This document shows, in pieces, positions 33,943 through 42,725 of a stretch of 64,000 nt of DNA. Numbering within the stretch: the first letter of the stretch is position 1; each line of letters opens with the position of its first letter. The DNA lies in the NCBI RefSeq assembly GCF_014642655.1, contig NZ_BMIR01000002.1:1-64000 (forward strand), in the 5' to 3' direction. Source of the stretch: Pullulanibacillus camelliae (lineage in GTDB: Bacteria; Bacillota; Bacilli; Bacillales; Sporolactobacillaceae). The notes beneath the pieces were generated by a model. That model did not search any database. It was not told the DNA's origin and worked only from the letters and a program-made list of their open reading frames with translations. The position numbers and the translations under genes are program-made.

Positions 33943-34583
33943 AGGTAGGGATTATTGGCGATGGTGGCCATAGTCGAGCAGTTCAAGAAATCATACTAAG
34001 CGATAAGCAGTATGAGATTATCGGTGTGTTTGATGATCAGTATAAAGGGTTTGACAAAAGCAATGGGGTGTATTTTGGCCCTATCCTCTCAGTCAATAAA
34101 ATGATCACTGATTTTCCTGAGATGAAATGGGTGGTCGCAATAGGAGATAACGTCATGCGCAGACAAATTGTTCAGAGCTTAGATATAGATGAAGGGCATT
34201 ATTTGACAGTCATTCATCCCCAGGCTTATGTTAGCCCATCGGCTATGCTTGGTTCAGGCACCGTGGTGATGGCGCATGCGGTCATCAATGCGGCAGCTCG
34301 CGTGGGGAAACACGCCATTATCAATACAGGAGCCATAGTCGAGCATGACAATCAGCTCGAAGATTTTGTACATATTTCTCCCAATACAACTTTAACAGGT
34401 GCTGTAACAATTGCTGAAGGGACGCAGGTGGGCGCCGGAGCAACGGTTATTCCTAATGTCACTATCGGTCGGTGGTCGATTGTTGGAGCGGGGGCAACCG
34501 TCATCAATGATCTTCCATCAGGCTGTACAGCTATGGGCATGCCCGCGAAAGTAAGGACGAGACATGAAATCGGAGGGATGTAA
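33939..34583 (+). CDS. epsM: UDP-amino-sugar N-acetyltransferase (EpsM/PglD/NeuD family)
   Basis: A 214-residue enzyme. The N-terminal nucleotide-sugar domain (KVGIIGDGGHSRAVQEIILS) is followed by a left-handed beta-helix of hexapeptide repeats (VVMAHAVINAAARVGKHAII, then IVEHDNQLEDFVHISPNTTL). The catalytic His is in IVEHDN, as in PglD. It acetylates the 4-amino group made by the adjacent aminotransferase, using acetyl-CoA. It stops directly before the EpsN-like start, giving a compact L-M-N block. Confidence 0.92.
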   Translation: MKVGIIGDGGHSRAVQEIILSDKQYEIIGVFDDQYKGFDKSNGVYFGPILSVNKMITDFPEMKWVVAIGDNVMRRQIVQSLDIDEGHYLTVIHPQAYVSPSAMLGSGTVVMAHAVINAAARVGKHAIINTGAIVEHDNQLEDFVHISPNTTLTGAVTIAEGTQVGAGATVIPNVTIGRWSIVGAGATVINDLPSGCTAMGMPAKVRTRHEIGGM

Positions 34584-35777
34584 ATGAATAAAAAAAAACC
34601 AGAAATCGCACAGATTTTTCTTTCACCACCGCATCTGACAGGTGCAGAGCAGTATTTTATACAACAGGCCCTCACCAGTAATTGGATTGCACCACTTGGG
34701 CCTCATGTGGACGCCTTTGAAAATGAAATTGTGGACTATGTCGGAGGAGGTGAGGCTGTTGCAGTAAGCTCTGGAACAGCAGCAATCCACCTCTCTCTTG
34801 CCTTATTAAATCTGGAGCCTGGTGATAAGGTGTTTTGTTCAACGTTGACATTTATTGCGAGTGCCAACCCGATTTTATATGAGCGGGCAATTCCGGTTTT
34901 TATTGATTCTGAGCCGGATTCGTGGAATATGTCACCTCAGGCTCTAGAAAGGGCTTTGCGAGAGGCTGATCAGCAAAATACGCTTCCAAAAGCAGTGATA
35001 GTGGTTAATTTATATGGGCAGAGTGCAAAATATGCGGAAATTCTCGCGTTATGTCAGCACTATGATATCACGGTTATTGAAGATGCGGCTGAATCATTAG
35101 GAGCAACCTATAAAGGCCAGGCTAGTGGCACATTCGGAAGATTTGGGATCTATTCTTTTAATGGAAATAAGATTATTACCACGTCTGGTGGCGGGATGCT
35201 GATATCGCAGGATAAAGCGGCAATTCAAAAGGCACGGTTTTTATCTGCGCAGGCTCGTGATCCAGCTCCGTATTACCAACATAGCCGTGTGGGGTACAAT
35301 TATCGCTTAAGCAACATTCTGGCAGGGATAGGAAGAGGACAGCTTGAGACGTTGGATGAAAGGGTGAAGAAGCGGCGCACGATTTTTGCGACATACGCTC
35401 AGGAGCTCTCTGCGCTTCCTGGTGTTCATTTTATGAAAGAGCTTGAACATGCCCGATCCAACCGCTGGTTAACAGCGCTGACCATTGAGGAAGAACAAGC
35501 AGGCCTCTCTCCAGGAGAGTTGATTGCCGGATTAGCTACTGAGAATATCGAAGCACGGCACGTTTGGAAGCCATTGCATCTGCAGCCATTGTTCAAGGAT
35601 GCTCGCTTTTATCCACATGAAGAAGGGCGATCTGTTTCTGAAGCACTTTTCGAGTGTGGTCTTTGTCTGCCATCCGGCTCAAATTTAAGCTCTGATGACC
35701 AGGCACGAGTCATCCATGCGATCAAACGGTTGAGTCACTTGTCTGGAGAAAAAAGGGTGAAATCAAAAATTGGATAA
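34584..35777 (+). CDS. epsN: UDP-4-amino-sugar aminotransferase (EpsN/PglE, DegT/DnrJ/EryC1 family)
   Basis: A 397-residue PLP enzyme. Landmarks are AVSSGTAAIHLSLALL (about residue 59), VIEDAAESLGATYKG (about 163) and the Schiff-base Lys in YSFNGNKIITTSGGGML (about 194). The substrate is the 4-keto sugar made by the EpsC-like dehydratase; with EpsM it completes UDP-N,N'-diacetylbacillosamine. It is followed 17 nt later by a sinR-like gene. Confidence 0.92.
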   Translation: MNKKKPEIAQIFLSPPHLTGAEQYFIQQALTSNWIAPLGPHVDAFENEIVDYVGGGEAVAVSSGTAAIHLSLALLNLEPGDKVFCSTLTFIASANPILYERAIPVFIDSEPDSWNMSPQALERALREADQQNTLPKAVIVVNLYGQSAKYAEILALCQHYDITVIEDAAESLGATYKGQASGTFGRFGIYSFNGNKIITTSGGGMLISQDKAAIQKARFLSAQARDPAPYYQHSRVGYNYRLSNILAGIGRGQLETLDERVKKRRTIFATYAQELSALPGVHFMKELEHARSNRWLTALTIEEEQAGLSPGELIAGLATENIEARHVWKPLHLQPLFKDARFYPHEEGRSVSEALFECGLCLPSGSNLSSDDQARVIHAIKRLSHLSGEKRVKSKIG

Positions 35778-35794
35778 ATGAGCGAGGTAAAAGA

Positions 35795-36193
35795 ATGATT
35801 GGGAGTCATATACAAAACATTAGGAAAAAGAAGGGGTATACCTTATCCGAGGTGGCTGATCAGGCGTCGATTTCCAAGTCCTATCTCAGCAATATAGAGA
35901 GGAATGTCAATCAAAATCCTTCCATTCAAGTCATGAAGCGAATCGCAGCTGCCCTGGATGTGGATCTTAAAACCTTAATCAATGGCGTGGGCCAATCGCC
36001 ACCGCATTTGGATCAAGAGTGGCTTGACTTTGTACAGCAACTGAAGGATTCGGGAATTGACAAAGAACAAATTAAAAATTATAAAACGGTGATCGATTTT
36101 ATTCAGTGGCAACATGAAAACCAAAATAATACCGAGGGTTCTTCCCAATCAGAAACTCAAAATAGGTGGTTACACCATGGGAAAAAAAGTTAG
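35795..36193 (+). CDS. SinR-like transcriptional repressor embedded in the EPS operon
   Basis: A 132-residue protein. Residues 1-62 are an XRE helix-turn-helix close to SinR (MIGSHIQNIRKKKGYTLSEV, then SKSYLSNIERNVNQNPSIQV). Residues about 74-105 (HLDQEWLDFVQQLKDSGIDK) resemble the SinR/SinI dimerisation hook. It is about 20 residues longer than B. subtilis SinR, with a polar tail. B. subtilis sinR lies away from eps; here the gene is inside the operon it may repress, so negative autoregulation through the 22794 operator is likely. Its 3' end overlaps the next start. No sinI is seen. Confidence 0.85.
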   Translation: MIGSHIQNIRKKKGYTLSEVADQASISKSYLSNIERNVNQNPSIQVMKRIAAALDVDLKTLINGVGQSPPHLDQEWLDFVQQLKDSGIDKEQIKNYKTVIDFIQWQHENQNNTEGSSQSETQNRWLHHGKKS

Positions 36194-37229
36194 TATTATC
36201 GTTCCTATTTATAATGTTGAGCAATACTTATCACAATGTTTGGAAAGCCTCATTCAACAAACACATCACACGCTGGAAATTTTACTCATTAATGATGGAT
36301 CCACTGATCAATCAGGACAGATTGCCGAGCATTATCAGGAGCTGGATGCGCGTGTGCGGGTCTTTCATAAAGAGAATGGCGGACTATCTGATGCGAGAAA
36401 CTTTGGATTGAAGGTAGCAACAGGGGAATATATTTTATTTGTAGATAGCGATGATTGGGTAGAACAATCAATGGTCGCTCAACTCCTCACGCTCGCTGCG
36501 ACCTTTGATGCCGATATTGTGCAAGCGGCTTTTCTTTATGCCTTTGAAGGGTATTGCCTCTATGACCAGCGTTATATCGAGCGGGAGAATCCTGTTGCTG
36601 TGCTGGATCGCCAGACGGTGATGACAGAGCTTGTAAAGAATGAGAAGATCAAAAACTTTGCGTGGGGAAAGCTTTATAAAAGGAGATTAATCTCTGACCT
36701 TCCCTTTAAAAAAGGTGTGCGGTTTGAGGATGTGTTTTGGGCGCATCATGTTGTCCATCGAACACATCGATATGTGATGGTCAATCAGCCTCTCTATTAT
36801 TATCGGCAGCGAGAGGACAGTATTGTCGGGGCTTATTCACCGAAAAATTTAGATATCATTACGGGATTAAAAGAGCGGCATGCCTTTATTGAGACACATT
36901 ATCAAGGCTTGATCCAAGCCTCAAATCAACTCATTGTCAAAACATGTTTGATCCACTATCACCTTTTATTTAGGTATTGTCGCTCTTCTGAAGGAAGGCG
37001 ACACAGAAAATTACTACAAAACGCTATACAAGCACACGTGCAGGATTATAAAAAAGCTGTTCACAAACATAGACAGCTTTCTTTATATTTACGCGCCTTT
37101 CTCCTCCATCCTTATTGTTATATCTGCATCCTACTTGTTAAGTCGATCATAGGCAGGATAGGGCGCTTATGTCGCAAACCGCAGGGATTAGTAAGGATTG
37201 AACAGCCACGAAAGGAGATGAACGGATGA
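36177..37229 (+). CDS. Glycosyltransferase family 2 (EpsH/EpsJ-like)
   Basis: A 350-residue GT-A enzyme beginning KKVSIIVPIYNVEQYLSQCL, with INDGSTDQSGQIAEHY (about residue 38), GLSDARNFGLKVATGEYILF (about 70) and the metal site DSDDWVEQSM. The C-terminal third is basic and moderately hydrophobic, which suits a peripheral membrane protein. The start at 36177 has AGGTGG 8 nt upstream; the longer frame to 36114 lies inside the sinR-like gene. Confidence 0.88.
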   Translation: MGKKVSIIVPIYNVEQYLSQCLESLIQQTHHTLEILLINDGSTDQSGQIAEHYQELDARVRVFHKENGGLSDARNFGLKVATGEYILFVDSDDWVEQSMVAQLLTLAATFDADIVQAAFLYAFEGYCLYDQRYIERENPVAVLDRQTVMTELVKNEKIKNFAWGKLYKRRLISDLPFKKGVRFEDVFWAHHVVHRTHRYVMVNQPLYYYRQREDSIVGAYSPKNLDIITGLKERHAFIETHYQGLIQASNQLIVKTCLIHYHLLFRYCRSSEGRRHRKLLQNAIQAHVQDYKKAVHKHRQLSLYLRAFLLHPYCYICILLVKSIIGRIGRLCRKPQGLVRIEQPRKEMNG

Positions 37230-37230
37230 A

Positions 37231-38418
37231 ATGAGAGGTGTGGCATGGATAAAAAAATGTGTAGCGCAGTTCATCGTCAGAGTATGTAATCTAATGCCGA
37301 TTAAACAAAATAAGCTGTTTTTTATGAGTTATTATGGTGATCAATATGGGTGTAATCCAAAATATATATACCGTTATATTGTCCAGCAGCCATTCAGTGC
37401 GTCATTTGACATTGTTTGGGCATTGAATACGCGGCAGTCGCATCCGGACTTATCTGATGTCCGGCAAGTCAAAATGCTGTCTCTTCGCTATTTTTATGAA
37501 TTATGTACAGCTAAAATTATCATTACTAACTGTCGAACAACGGATTTATTTATGAAAAGAAAAGGACAGTATTACATACAAACGTGGCATAGCTCCTTGC
37601 GCTTAAAGCAGATTGAAAAGGATGCCGAGAGGACCTTGTCTAAAAGCTATATTCAAATGGCAAAGAAGGATTCAAGAAAGTGTGACCTTCTGCTCTCTGG
37701 CTGCCAATATAGTACCGAAATATTCAAACGCTCATTTTGGTATGACGGCTTGATTCTTGAGAAAGGCACACCAAGAAATGATCTCTTTTTTGCTTCCAAT
37801 CAGGGATTGAAAGCGACGGTTTTAAATGCTCTTAAGCTTCCGTCGGAAAAGAAAATGGTGCTGTATGCGCCAACCTTTCGAAAGGATCATGAGACACAAG
37901 TGTATGATCTGAATTACTCGCTGCTATTAGAGGCATTGACCGAGCGCTTTGGCGGGGAATGGATCGTTCTTGTCAGGCTTCATCCACATATGGTGACAGC
38001 GGCAGAACAGCTTGTCTACAGCGATCGAGTCATAGACGTCTCCACATATGATGATTGCCAAGAGCTGCTATGTATAGCAGATGTGCTTGTTTCTGACTAT
38101 TCTTCACTGATCTTTGATTATGCACTAACACGGCGCCCATGCTTTTTATATGTCCCAGATCTTAATAGCTATATTCAAAAGGAACGCCAACTATACTTTG
38201 ATTTAGAAGCCTTACCTTTTGAAGCAGCGGTGCATCCTGATGATTTTCTTACGGCTATTCGTCAATTTGATCAAGCAAGCTATCATCAAAGGCTAGCAAA
38301 TTTTCTTAAAGCAATGGGTTCCTCTGAAGAAGGGGAAGCGAGTAAATATGTGGTTGACCATATTTATCATGTTTGTTTTGGGGAAGAGGAGAGGAGAAAG
38401 CATGTTGAAGCCGTATAA
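37231..38418 (+). CDS. CDP-glycerol glycerophosphotransferase family protein (TagB/TagF type)
   Basis: A 395-residue peripheral membrane enzyme. Family motifs are FFMSYYGDQYGCNPKYIYRY (about residue 30), QTWHSSLRLKQIEKD (the TWHG-like motif with its His, about 117), TPRNDLFF (about 180) and VLVSDYSSLIFDYAL (about 287). It transfers glycerol phosphate from CDP-glycerol onto a glycan. The CDP-glycerol-type synthase gene follows directly. Together they suggest a phosphoglycerol-decorated or teichoic-like EPS. The start is moderately supported by AAGGAG about 14 nt upstream. Confidence 0.88.
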   Translation: MRGVAWIKKCVAQFIVRVCNLMPIKQNKLFFMSYYGDQYGCNPKYIYRYIVQQPFSASFDIVWALNTRQSHPDLSDVRQVKMLSLRYFYELCTAKIIITNCRTTDLFMKRKGQYYIQTWHSSLRLKQIEKDAERTLSKSYIQMAKKDSRKCDLLLSGCQYSTEIFKRSFWYDGLILEKGTPRNDLFFASNQGLKATVLNALKLPSEKKMVLYAPTFRKDHETQVYDLNYSLLLEALTERFGGEWIVLVRLHPHMVTAAEQLVYSDRVIDVSTYDDCQELLCIADVLVSDYSSLIFDYALTRRPCFLYVPDLNSYIQKERQLYFDLEALPFEAAVHPDDFLTAIRQFDQASYHQRLANFLKAMGSSEEGEASKYVVDHIYHVCFGEEERRKHVEAV

Positions 38419-38839
38419 GATAGGCTATACCACGGGTGTCTTCGATTTATTTCACGTCGGACATTTAAATATTTTAAAACGGGCCAAGGAGCAATGTGAT
38501 TATCTGATCGTTGGAGTAAGCACTGATGAGCTCGTCAAGGCTTATAAGGACAAATATCCTGTGATTCCGTATAGTGAAAGGCAAACCATTGTGGCGGCGA
38601 TTAAGTATGTGGATAAGGTGATCCCACAAGTGAATCGGAATAAATTTACAGCTTGGGAGGATTTGCAGTTTGACAGGATGTTTGTAGGCAGCGATTGGAA
38701 GGGCGATCCACTCTTTGAAAAACTAGAAAAGCAGTTTCAAAAGGTGGGCGTAGATGTTATCTATTTTCCATACACTAAGGGCGTCTCTTCCACCTTGGTA
38801 AAAGAAAGAATCGCTTTTAAGGATAAGATGATCCTATGA
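38402..38839 (+). CDS. Glycerol-3-phosphate cytidylyltransferase-like protein (TagD family)
   Basis: A 145-residue nucleotidyltransferase. The HxGH motif is in TGVFDLFHVGHLNILKRAK (residues about 10-28), and VGSDWKGDP and YTKGVSSTLVKERI match TagD regions (GDDWEGK, RTEGISTT). It makes CDP-glycerol, the donor for the preceding transferase. The start at 38402 has GGAGAGGAG upstream and overlaps the transferase by 17 nt. A choline or ethanolamine phosphate cytidylyltransferase is an alternative but less likely given the neighbour. Confidence 0.87.
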   Translation: MLKPYKIGYTTGVFDLFHVGHLNILKRAKEQCDYLIVGVSTDELVKAYKDKYPVIPYSERQTIVAAIKYVDKVIPQVNRNKFTAWEDLQFDRMFVGSDWKGDPLFEKLEKQFQKVGVDVIYFPYTKGVSSTLVKERIAFKDKMIL

Positions 38840-39082
38840 CTGGTGACAAGAGGAGGCACGTCCTTGAAGTTTAGATAGGTGTGAGCTGGCTTGCCGAATC
38901 GAGGTGTTTCATCATCTTGATTTTCTATCGCTTACTGAGCATTCTAAGAAAACCATTCTAAAGAAAGACTCGGCGCTCTCAGGTGTCCGTTCCCATTTAG
39001 AGTGCGTGATACCTATTTGCCTAAAAGGCTTATGTGAAAAAAAGTGGCAGCAGTTCTAAAAAAGCTTTAAAGGGGTCAAGTC

Positions 39083-39289
39083 ATGTATAAAAGTTTGTTG
39101 GAGAAAATCGGTTGTTTCGAGCAATCCTATAATACGTACCAGCTTGATAGTAAGAATGAGAAGGTTTCTATTATGATAAATGGTGATTTGCATTATGCAG
39201 TCGTCTTTATTAATGACGAGGCATCATTGATTTATAACGGAAGGGAAAACATTATTGATCTATTAGCAAAGTATTGTGAAGGGGCGTAA
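39083..39289 (+). CDS. Small protein of unknown function in the EPS operon
   Basis: A 68-residue protein, MYKSLLEKIGCFEQSYNTYQ at its start, with a likely beta-rich centre (KVSIMINGDLHYAVVFIND) and no membrane segment. AAAGGGGTC lies before its ATG, and it ends 2 nt before a glycosyltransferase start, which supports real translation. I do not recognise a family. The 243-nt gap before it (38840-39082) holds no gene or clear terminator. Confidence 0.65.
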   Translation: MYKSLLEKIGCFEQSYNTYQLDSKNEKVSIMINGDLHYAVVFINDEASLIYNGRENIIDLLAKYCEGA

Positions 39290-39291
39290 AG

Positions 39292-40479
39292 ATGCGAAAG
39301 CTGTTATTTGTCATTGACTCGTTGGATATTGCAGGCGCAGAAAAAAGTCTAGTTTCTTTATTGAATTTGCTTGATTACCAGCAAGTCTCTGTGGACTTGC
39401 AGTTATTTGCGTATGGGAACCCTTTGGAAGCGCTTGTGCCGAAAGAAGTCAATATTTTAAAGCCGCTAGAGTATACACGTTTTGCAGCATTAACGATGAA
39501 AAAAGCCTGTGTTTATGCTTTGAAGCATAAACACATCGCCACGCTTATGGCACGAATGAAATACTCATTTGCTATTCGCAGAGATACCTATAGTAATCCG
39601 CAAAAAGCGCGCTTATTTTGGGAAACCATTTCCAATGTGATTGAACCCAATCTTAAGCATTATGATGTGGCCATCAGCTATGCTCAAGGGATTCCGACTT
39701 TTTATGTAGCAGAGAAAGTGCAGGCGGCCAAAAAATTGGCTTGGGTAAATGTCAGCTATCGGTTGGATGACAACGAGCAAGCCTTTCACCGGCGATTCTA
39801 TGATTGTGTTGATGGCATTGTGGCTGTTTCAGATTCTACAAGGGAGGTCTTTGTACAAACCTTTCCTTACTATAAGGAAAAAATAGAGGTTATTTATGAT
39901 GTCAATAATCCGCATTTTATATTGAAAATGGCGGATATTGGAAATGGGTTTACAGATGATTTTGATGGCATAAGGCTTTTGACCATTGGTCGCCTCGCCC
40001 ATCAAAAGGGCTATGATATTGCCCTTGAGGCCTGCCGGAGACTGAAAACAAAAGGCATCCGTTTTCGTTGGTATGCTCTAGGAAAAGGACCATTGCAAAA
40101 AGATATCGAACAACAGATTCGCGCAGACGATTTAACAGATACTTTTGTTTTATTAGGAGTTAAGGCCAATCCCTATGCCTATATTAAGCAAGCCGATATC
40201 TATGTACAAACATCGCGGTTTGAAGGGTTTGGGCTGGCAATAGCAGAAGCGCGTATGCTGAACGTTCCTGTTGTGACAACCCGTTTTGATGCGGTCAATA
40301 ATCAAATGCTTGACGGGAAAAATGGCTTAGTAGTGGAGATGAACGCTCAAGCAGTCAGTGAAGCGATTGAGGCCTTAATTTTTAATCGAGCGCTTAAGGA
40401 GCGTATCTGCCATTATCTCGCACAAGAGAAGAAGGGGAATATTGAAGAGATTGAAAAATTTTATAAACTCATTAGATAA
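39292..40479 (+). CDS. Glycosyltransferase family 4
   Basis: A 395-residue GT-B enzyme: RKLLFVIDSLDIAGAEKSLV at the N terminus, GIRLLTIGRLAHQKGYDIAL near residue 230 and DIYVQTSRFEGFGLAIAEAR near 308 carrying the E-x7-E motif. It is a paralogue of the genes at 31940 and 40492 (shared HWF/RWYALGxGPL and ANPYAYI features), suggesting tandem duplication of one glycosyltransferase type in this operon. The sugar is unknown. Confidence 0.86.
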   Translation: MRKLLFVIDSLDIAGAEKSLVSLLNLLDYQQVSVDLQLFAYGNPLEALVPKEVNILKPLEYTRFAALTMKKACVYALKHKHIATLMARMKYSFAIRRDTYSNPQKARLFWETISNVIEPNLKHYDVAISYAQGIPTFYVAEKVQAAKKLAWVNVSYRLDDNEQAFHRRFYDCVDGIVAVSDSTREVFVQTFPYYKEKIEVIYDVNNPHFILKMADIGNGFTDDFDGIRLLTIGRLAHQKGYDIALEACRRLKTKGIRFRWYALGKGPLQKDIEQQIRADDLTDTFVLLGVKANPYAYIKQADIYVQTSRFEGFGLAIAEARMLNVPVVTTRFDAVNNQMLDGKNGLVVEMNAQAVSEAIEALIFNRALKERICHYLAQEKKGNIEEIEKFYKLIR

Positions 40480-40491
40480 GGATTGATATCA

Positions 40492-41685
40492 ATGCAAAAA
40501 AAGCTGCTCTTTATGCTTATCAATCTTAATGTTGGGGGGACTGAAAAAGCACTGCTCAACATGCTACAGATGCTGCCTAAGGATTATCAAACGACCCTAT
40601 TAGTGCTAGAAGAAAAGGGTGGGTTTATCAATCATTTACCAGCCAATATCCACTTAAAAGTCATTAATGAGGGGGTGGCTCTGAAACGATTGCTTAATCA
40701 ATCGCCCTACCATGCTGCGCGTGCATTATTAAAACAGGGCGCTGCTTTAAAGGCTATTGCACTCTTATTCTTTTATTTATTTTCCAAGCTCTTCAATGTG
40801 CGCATGCTTTATTATTGGTATTTATTGAGAAAGGAAGCTCCGTTAAAAGAGCATTATGATCTTGCTGTGGCTTATGCGGGTCCGATGGACTTCATAAGCT
40901 ATTTTATTGTTAAAAAGGTGAAAGCTGGAAAAAAGGTGCAGTGGATTCATTTTGATATAAGAAAGATAGGCTTCGACGTTCAATTAGCGGCTCAACTCTA
41001 CCAATACTTTGATAAAATTTATATCGTTTCTAACGAGGCAAAGCAACATTTTGATGAGCACTTGCCTCGATTTAAAGCGAAGACCGAAGTCTTTCATAAT
41101 GTGATTGCTAAAGAAGAAATACAGCGTCTAGCTAGAGAAGCCCAAGGGTTTTCAGACCCCTTTGATGGGCTGCGTATCTTAACTGTGGGACGCTTAAGTA
41201 AGGAAAAAGGGCAGGATCTTGCGTTGGAAACGTTCATTAAGCTAAAAGACGAAGGGTATAACATTCACTGGTACTGCATTGGTGAAGGACCGCTAAGAAC
41301 AGAGCTAGAGGCGGTGATTCACAAGCATCATTTGGAAGAGCAGTTTATTTTATTGGGAGAACAGACCAATCCATATCCTTTTATGAAGGGCTGCGATCTC
41401 TATGTGCAGCCCTCGCGTCACGAAGGCTACTGCATGACTCTTGCAGAAGCGAGATGCTTATGTAGGCCGATTGTCGTAACCGCATTTGCCGGAGCTTATG
41501 AACAGCTATTAGACGCCTATGATGGCTGGATTGCACAAAATACTGAAGACCTATATAGGAAAATAAAGCATCTTATTGAGCTGCCAAAGGAGCGAGACAG
41601 ATTGGTGAATACATTAATAAAGGAACAAATGTCTATGAAGAAGGAGCATGATCGCGTTGTCCAGATCATTGAGGAAAGCATATAA
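40492..41685 (+). CDS. Glycosyltransferase family 4
   Basis: A 397-residue GT-B enzyme beginning QKKLLFMLINLNVGGTEKAL, with GLRILTVGRLSKEKGQDLAL (about residue 229) and DLYVQPSRHEGYCMTLAEAR (about 306). AAGGA lies 9 nt before ATG 40492; a TTG at 40483 is a weaker choice. It is paralogous to its upstream neighbour. The 3' end overlaps the next gene's frame. Confidence 0.86.
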   Translation: MQKKLLFMLINLNVGGTEKALLNMLQMLPKDYQTTLLVLEEKGGFINHLPANIHLKVINEGVALKRLLNQSPYHAARALLKQGAALKAIALLFFYLFSKLFNVRMLYYWYLLRKEAPLKEHYDLAVAYAGPMDFISYFIVKKVKAGKKVQWIHFDIRKIGFDVQLAAQLYQYFDKIYIVSNEAKQHFDEHLPRFKAKTEVFHNVIAKEEIQRLAREAQGFSDPFDGLRILTVGRLSKEKGQDLALETFIKLKDEGYNIHWYCIGEGPLRTELEAVIHKHHLEEQFILLGEQTNPYPFMKGCDLYVQPSRHEGYCMTLAEARCLCRPIVVTAFAGAYEQLLDAYDGWIAQNTEDLYRKIKHLIELPKERDRLVNTLIKEQMSMKKEHDRVVQIIEESI

Positions 41686-42724
41686 CCTGTCGCCAAAAAT
41701 TAGCATTATTGTTCCAATTTATAATGTGGAACCTTATTTACATTGCTGTATTGATTCGATACTGGCTCAGTCCTTTACTGATTTTGAGCTGATTCTTGTT
41801 GATGATGGCTCAACGGATCAATGTGGGTCTATTTGTGAGAGCTACAAAGGAAAGGACGACAGGGTCAGGGTGATTCATCAGAACAATCAGGGAGTATCAG
41901 CAGCTCGGAATAGAGGGATTGAAGCGTCAAAGGGAGACTTTATTGGTTTTGTTGATCCGGATGATAAAATCGCAAGGGAGATGTTTCAGCAGCTTTATTC
42001 AGCAGTAAGTCACACGACGATTGATATGGTGATATGCCCAATTTTAACTATTAATGTCGTTAAACAAACGAGGACGACCTCTCAATTATGGCGCGAGGTC
42101 AACAGGCCTTTATTAAATGAAACCATCACGTCGGACATTATTCCTTCAATGCTAAGACAGCATCGATCTTATAGTATTTATTCATGTAATAATAAGCTTT
42201 ATCGGCGGGCACTAATTAGAAATAAGAATATATGGTTTGAGGAAGGCAGGCAACACAGTGAAGATGTCCGCTTTAATTTTAGGCTGCTCCCTTTTGCGCG
42301 CTCAATTATTTTTATAGATTCAACCGCCTATCTCTATTTTGTTCGACCTAGAGCATCATTGACGCAATCCTTTAGAACCGATCTCTTTGATTACATTGCG
42401 GATAATAGAAGGTTTAATGAAAGTCTGTGTAAACGCTATGGAGATATACAGGCTTTGAAGACAGTGAGACATGTTTTTATTTTAACTTCCTTGAATTTTA
42501 TGCAGGATGTTGTAAGAAGTGATCTTGCTTTAGAAAAGATTAGAGCGATACTCAGCACAATTATGGAGGATGAGGAATTTAAAAAAAATATAGCGGATTG
42601 TACTGTCCCAAGTCCATATTATAAACTTTTGAAATGGTTATGCATGAACAAAAGAATCGAACTATTTATCAAAGTTGTGAAGGCCAAAGCAACCCTATAT
42701 TCCGTTATGGGCAAGGCTGGCTAA
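41648..42724 (+). CDS. Glycosyltransferase family 2
   Basis: Up to 358 residues, GT-A fold: PKISIIVPIYNVEPYLHCCI near the N terminus, LVDDGSTDQCGSICESY, GVSAARNRGIEASKGDFIGF and metal site DPDDKIAREM. The start is uncertain. The ATG at 41648 is only 1 nt after AAGGAG, so TTG 41657 (10-nt spacing) or a codon further in, just before the conserved strand, may be used. The overlap with the upstream gene implies coupling. Confidence 0.85.
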   Translation: MIALSRSLRKAYNLSPKISIIVPIYNVEPYLHCCIDSILAQSFTDFELILVDDGSTDQCGSICESYKGKDDRVRVIHQNNQGVSAARNRGIEASKGDFIGFVDPDDKIAREMFQQLYSAVSHTTIDMVICPILTINVVKQTRTTSQLWREVNRPLLNETITSDIIPSMLRQHRSYSIYSCNNKLYRRALIRNKNIWFEEGRQHSEDVRFNFRLLPFARSIIFIDSTAYLYFVRPRASLTQSFRTDLFDYIADNRRFNESLCKRYGDIQALKTVRHVFILTSLNFMQDVVRSDLALEKIRAILSTIMEDEEFKKNIADCTVPSPYYKLLKWLCMNKRIELFIKVVKAKATLYSVMGKAG

Positions 42725-42725
42725 T

